From positions 1-8,134 of the forward strand of contig CALCSX010000087.1 in NCBI GenBank assembly GCA_937894165.1: DNA of 8,134 nucleotides, written 5' to 3'. Origin of the DNA: an uncultured Saprospiraceae bacterium (lineage in GTDB: Bacteria > Bacteroidota > Bacteroidia > Chitinophagales > Saprospiraceae). Below are positions 4,888-8,134 of this stretch, one piece after another. The notes beneath the pieces are model-generated. The model was given only the letters and a program-made list of their open reading frames with translations. It was not told where the DNA came from and did not search any database. The stretch's first letter is position 1. Each line of letters begins with the position of its first letter. A program made the translations under genes and the position numbers.

Positions 4888-7386
4888 ATGTCTAAAGAAA
4901 TGAATTCAACGAAAAAGCGAACTAAAGCAAAAAAGTCCAAGCCCGCACCTCCTAAAGTTTCCTATTATAAGAAACCGGAAGGTTTATCTTTGGATAAGTG
5001 GCAAACTGCATTGCGCAAGCAATATGCTGAAAAACAAGTCTTTGAGGTTGAAAACATTGAAGGTAGAGAAGTATTCTCTGATTACCTTGTCCATAATTCT
5101 GAATCTAAAAATTCATATAAAGTAGCTATCCGAGGAGCTGAGCCGGAATGGAATTTTTGCTCATGCATGGATTTTAAAACCAATATGCTCCGAACATGTA
5201 AGCATATCGAATTTGTCCTTTTACAAATTAATAAAACAGCTAGAACCAGAAAAATACTTAAAGCTGGTTATTACCCTCATTATACATCTATATATTTAGA
5301 TTATGGAACTGAGAGAAAAGTAAAAATTCGAATAGGCTCTGAGAAAGAATCCGAATTCAAAAATCTAGCCAAGATTTACTTTGATGATGAAAACACCTTA
5401 AAATCAGACGCTTACACTTCAGTAGATGTACTTTTAAAAAAAGCGCATTCCTTGCATCCTGATTTTCGTTGCTATCCCGATGCTCTTGAATACATTATTG
5501 ACCATCGAGAAGCAAGTAAACGAAACATTGTTGTAAGTAAAGCAATTAAAAAAGAAGACTTTTTCAAGGAAATCATTAAAGCAGATCTTTTCCCCTACCA
5601 AAAAGAAGGGGTTGAATTTGCCTTGCGAAAAGGCCGATCCCTCATTGCTGATGATATGGGCCTTGGAAAGACCATTCAAGCTATTGCGGCAGCAGAAGGA
5701 ATGAAAAGCTTGTATGGAATTTCGAAAGTACTCATCATTTGTCCTACTTCCTTGAAATACCAATGGAAGTCAGAAATTCAAAAGTTTACAGATAGTAAAG
5801 TTACTGTAATCGAGGGCAATATGCATAATCGAGAAAGACAATATGAAGACGACAGTTTTTATAATATTTGCAGTTATAACGTCGTAGGTAGAGATATCAA
5901 AGCCATCAATAAGAATAATTTTGACCTAGTAATTCTGGATGAAGCTCAGCGAATCAAAAATTGGAAGACAAAAACAGCTGCCAATGTAAAAAGAGTAGAA
6001 TCCAAATATTGCATAGTCCTAACAGGAACTCCACTGGAAAACAAAATAGAAGAACTTTATTCAGTAGTTCAAGTGGTAAACCCGCTTCTGCTTGGAGCTT
6101 TATTTCGTTTCGTTTCAGAGCATCAGATTACAGAGGAGGAAACCGGCAAAGTAATAGGCTACAAGGGACTTAATAAAATTACCGAAATCCTCAAAGATGT
6201 TTTGATACGCAGGCACAAAAGAGATGTATTAAAGCAACTCCCTGAAAGAATGGACAAGAATTTATTCGTACCTATGACAGCAATGCAAATTGCTTATTAT
6301 GCAGACGCCTACGATGTCGTTTGTAGATTGGTAAATAAATGGAGGAAGTTTGGGTATTTAGACGAGCAAGATAGACAGAGGTTACTTATCAATCTTAACT
6401 TAATGCGAATGGCATGTAACAGTACATTTATCATTGATCAAAAAACTCGCCACGATACTAAGATAGATGAGCTGATGAATATTTTAGATGAGGTTTTTGA
6501 AAGTGGTGACGAAAAAGTGGTTATTTTCTCTCAATGGGAGCGAATGACAAGGATAGTGGGTCAAGAATTGGATCAGAGGAATATTCGATTTGAAAATCTA
6601 CATGGAGGAATCGCAAGTAAAGATAGAGAGCAATTATTTGAAAACTTTAGAAACGATCCGGAAAGCAGAGTATTTCTCTCCACAGATGCCGGTGGAGTCG
6701 GGCTTAATTTGCAATCAGCTTCTTTACTCATCAATCTGGACCTACCATGGAATCCGGCTGTCTTGGAGCAGCGTATTGGTAGAATTCATCGAATGGGTCA
6801 GAAAAGGAAAGTGCAAATTATCAATTTGATCGCTCAAGGTACCATTGAACATGAAATGTTAGACAAGCTCAAGTTTAAATCCTCAGTTGCTGCCGGAATT
6901 TTAGATAATGGAGAGAGTTCAGTTTTCCTAGGAGAAACCAAGTTTACCGAATTGATGAAGCAGGTGGAGGATATGACAACGAATACTATCTCTCCTACAA
7001 CGCCAAGCGATACAGATGTCGAACAAGAAGCGCCTGAGGCGGGTAGAAACGAAAAGCAACAAAAGGAAGAGGATGCTAAACCCACTGTTCAAAAGCAATT
7101 GGAACTTTTCGATGATGATAATGGAGCTTATGAAGAGAGTTCAGAAGAGACCAGTCCTGAAAAAGAAAAAAGTGAAACACATGACCTTCTAGAAAGCGGG
7201 GGTAATTTCTTTGGAAAACTCTTACATACCCTTTCTGATAAGAATAAGACTGAAGAATTATTAAACACCTTGGTCAAAAAAGATGAAAAAACCGGAAATA
7301 CTTATCTTCAAATACCTGTAGAGAACCAAAAAGTTGTCGAAAACGGACTGAAAATGCTGGGGCAGTTGCTGGGAGGGTTTAAATAA
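4888..7386 (+). CDS. SWIM zinc-finger SNF2-family DEAD/DEAH-like ATPase
   Basis: An 832-residue SNF2/RapA-type ATPase, expected to translocate on double-stranded nucleic acid and remodel bound protein; its target is unknown. It has a lysine-rich N-terminus and a SWIM zinc motif, CSC...CKH with Cys91, Cys93, Cys104 and His106, likely a DNA- or protein-binding module. The first RecA lobe has DDMGLGKT at 255-262, ICPTSLKYQW at 284-293, DEAQ at 351-354 and LTGTP at 378-382, then RRHKRDVLKQLPER at 441-454. The second lobe has VIFSQW at 545-550, STDAGGVGLNLQSA at 598-611 and QRIGRIHRMGQ at 628-638. All motifs are intact. A disordered acidic linker (about 695-765) joins a small C-terminal domain (about 766-832) that I do not recognise. 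The ATG at 4888 is preferred; Met5 is an alternative. It stands alone, between two direct repeats. Confidence 0.93.
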   Translation: MSKEMNSTKKRTKAKKSKPAPPKVSYYKKPEGLSLDKWQTALRKQYAEKQVFEVENIEGREVFSDYLVHNSESKNSYKVAIRGAEPEWNFCSCMDFKTNMLRTCKHIEFVLLQINKTARTRKILKAGYYPHYTSIYLDYGTERKVKIRIGSEKESEFKNLAKIYFDDENTLKSDAYTSVDVLLKKAHSLHPDFRCYPDALEYIIDHREASKRNIVVSKAIKKEDFFKEIIKADLFPYQKEGVEFALRKGRSLIADDMGLGKTIQAIAAAEGMKSLYGISKVLIICPTSLKYQWKSEIQKFTDSKVTVIEGNMHNRERQYEDDSFYNICSYNVVGRDIKAINKNNFDLVILDEAQRIKNWKTKTAANVKRVESKYCIVLTGTPLENKIEELYSVVQVVNPLLLGALFRFVSEHQITEEETGKVIGYKGLNKITEILKDVLIRRHKRDVLKQLPERMDKNLFVPMTAMQIAYYADAYDVVCRLVNKWRKFGYLDEQDRQRLLINLNLMRMACNSTFIIDQKTRHDTKIDELMNILDEVFESGDEKVVIFSQWERMTRIVGQELDQRNIRFENLHGGIASKDREQLFENFRNDPESRVFLSTDAGGVGLNLQSASLLINLDLPWNPAVLEQRIGRIHRMGQKRKVQIINLIAQGTIEHEMLDKLKFKSSVAAGILDNGESSVFLGETKFTELMKQVEDMTTNTISPTTPSDTDVEQEAPEAGRNEKQQKEEDAKPTVQKQLELFDDDNGAYEESSEETSPEKEKSETHDLLESGGNFFGKLLHTLSDKNKTEELLNTLVKKDEKTGNTYLQIPVENQKVVENGLKMLGQLLGGFK

Positions 7387-7408
7387 GGGTATTATTAAGA
7401 GCCTTATG

Positions 7409-7574
7409 TTCTGGGTTAAGAAAATTCTTGGTTTTGGTGTGAAATTCATGGGTTTTGGATCTTCGGGAGAGCAGTTCTGGGTTCTGGGTTGGGGAAAGTT
7501 CTTGGCTTTAGAGTTGGAAATCTTGCGAATCGGAGCTGGAGATGGAAGTTCTGAGTTCTCGGTTCTACGTTTGG
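7409..7574 (+). repeat. GTTCTGG-rich repeat downstream of the SNF2 gene
   Basis: The phrases of the 4211-4560 block recur: GTTCTGGGTT, AATTCTTGG, TTGGTGTGAAATTC, TCTTCGGGAGAGCAGTTCTGG, GTTGGGGAAAGTTCTTGG, and finally GTTCTGAGTTCTCGGTTCT leading into the 154-bp element. It begins about 20 bp after the gene's stop. A weak ATAAGG/CCTTAT hairpin (7383-7407) overlaps that stop but has no T-tract. Confidence 0.7.
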
Positions 7575-7728
7575 AGCGTTCTTGGCATATGGTTTATATT
7601 TTGGGTGCTCGAAGCCCCGAAGTGGGCGAAATATCAAAGCGCGGGGTGCAGCCCCGGGAAAATATGCATCAGAATCGGGTTTTGGCGAGATTTTTGCCCG
7701 AAGGAAGCAAAAATCATGACAAAACCGG
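7575..7728 (+). repeat. ~154-bp direct repeat with hairpins, right copy
   Basis: Gapless partner of 4562-4715. The first hairpin is weaker here: GCGCGGGG replaces GCCCGGGG, giving one mismatch in the stem. The GATTTTTGC/GCAAAAATC hairpin (7689-7715) is fully conserved. The divergent 21-bp linker is 7659-7679. The open frame that crosses it stops right after the element (GCTAG), unlike the left copy, which supports the view that the frame is incidental. Confidence 0.85.
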
Positions 7729-7759
7729 GTGCTAGCTTGACATGCTCGACTATGTTTCA

Positions 7760-8040
7760 TTTTTTACCACAAAGACACGAAGGATTTTCGCTCGACTATG
7801 TTGAACACAAAGGGCACAAAGAGTTTTCACTTGTATATGCTATTGAACTAGAGCATTTAATTGAGCTTGACAAAACAGTAATGCAAAAATTGCCGAAGAA
7901 GTCTAGCTAAAACAACGCAGCCCTACTCCGTGACCTTTGTGAAGGCAGTAGCTTGAAAAGAAAAAGTAAACATTGATGCCGAAGCCCTTAACTTGAAAAA
8001 ACCACCACAGCCCGGCACTTTGTGTCTTTGTGGTAAAAAA
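7760..8040. mobile_element. MITE-like segment with 24-bp inverted terminal repeats
   Basis: The left end (7760-7783) starts TTTTTTACCACAAAGACAC. The right end (8017-8040) is its reverse complement, with 22 of 24 positions pairing. Inside is a second inverted pair, CACAAAGGGCAC (7806-7817) and GTGACCTTTGTG (7930-7941), 11 of 12. No transposase is encoded, and no target-site duplication is evident beside the ends. The segment may be a non-autonomous foldback element or simply two oppositely oriented copies of the common ACCACAAAGACAC repeat. Apart from these repeats I see no gene in it. Confidence 0.45.
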
Positions 8041-8059
8041 ACAAATGCCGCAGGCATCT
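8035..8059 (-). terminator. Rho-independent terminator for a minus-strand gene
   Basis: Read on the minus strand, the sequence is ATGCC-TGC-GGCAT (8045-8057), extendable by a G-T and an A-T pair, followed at once by TTGTTTTTTT. It begins about 20 bases after a minus-strand TAA at 8079-8081. On the plus strand the A-run precedes the stem, so it can act only in the minus direction. The T-tract is the A-rich end of the inverted repeat at 8017-8040. Confidence 0.6.
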
Positions 8060-8078
8060 CGAAACATTTGAAAGCAAC

Positions 8079-8134
8079 TTACCCATTCACCCAATCCAAA
8101 ATCTCATCGTCCAAAGGGCTGAAATTCGACGGCA
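8079..8134 (-). CDS. C-terminal end of a minus-strand gene running off the window (unidentified)
   Basis: The minus strand reads ...PSNFSPLDDEILDWVNG and then TAA (8079-8081). Only 17 codons are inside the window, so the open frame alone is weak evidence. The support comes from the well-placed minus-strand terminator just beyond the stop and from a peptide that looks like a normal amphipathic, acidic protein tail. I do not recognise the family. The gene would be convergent with the SNF2 gene. Confidence 0.4.
   Translation of the reverse strand, partial: PSNFSPLDDEILDWVNG

Noticed and set aside
7383..7407. Terminator at the SNF2 stop (ATAAGG/CCTTAT hairpin)
   Set aside because: Only a 6-bp AT-rich stem with a 13-base loop and no following T-run.
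7406..7735. 109-codon plus-strand frame
   Set aside because: Built from GTTCTGG repeat and the 154-bp element; the composition (FGV, LGWG runs) is typical of read-through of simple repeats.
7446..7760. 104-codon minus-strand frame rich in PRT/NPEPRT
   Set aside because: The proline-arginine-threonine pattern is the translation of the reverse complement of GTTCTGG repeats, not a protein family.
7542..7910. 122-codon plus-strand frame
   Set aside because: It joins three unrelated repeats (GTTCTGG, 154-bp element, inverted-repeat element). Its tail (EHKGHKEFSLVYAIELEHL...) looks somewhat protein-like but matches nothing I know and has no own start or ribosome site.

Overview
The window looks like chromosomal DNA from a Bacteroidota-like bacterium. 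The genes are moderately AT-rich and their starts lack a clear Shine-Dalgarno sequence: the bases before the ATGs are A/T-rich with no GGAGG. The gaps are filled with dispersed repeats of kinds common in that phylum, such as GAGCGAAGTCGAAA-type units, GTTCTGG tracts, ACCACAAAGACAC ends and a GGGGTGCAGCCCC hairpin element. The phylum call is an inference from these traits and from protein style; no marker gene is present.

Left part (1-3859): a repeat-filled leader, rich in ATAAAC/GTTTAT hexamers at regular spacing, precedes a compact sulfate-assimilation cluster on the + strand, cysD - cysNC - cysH. CysD and the N-terminal half of CysNC form ATP sulfurylase, which turns sulfate and ATP into APS. 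The C-terminal half of CysNC is an APS kinase that makes PAPS. CysH has the cysteine set of the [4Fe-4S] APS/PAPS reductases and yields sulfite. cysNC and cysH overlap by one base (TAATG). No sulfite reductase or sulfate transporter gene lies in the window.

Middle (3860-4887): about 1 kb without a credible gene, packed with several repeat families. Some of them, in the same order and orientation, also lie upstream of cysD, so the cys cluster sits between two related repeat blocks. One 42-bp segment is identical in both.

Right part (4888-8134): a complete 832-residue SNF2-family ATPase with an N-terminal SWIM zinc-binding motif and a lineage-type C-terminal extension. It is bracketed by two direct copies of a ~154-bp hairpin-containing repeat. 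Beyond it come a 281-bp segment with 24-bp inverted terminal repeats (MITE-like), a minus-strand intrinsic terminator, and probably the last codons of a minus-strand gene that runs off the window.

The genes themselves are recognisable families. I see no clear multi-gene novel system; the least explained material is the organised repeat blocks and the isolated SWIM-SNF2 gene.
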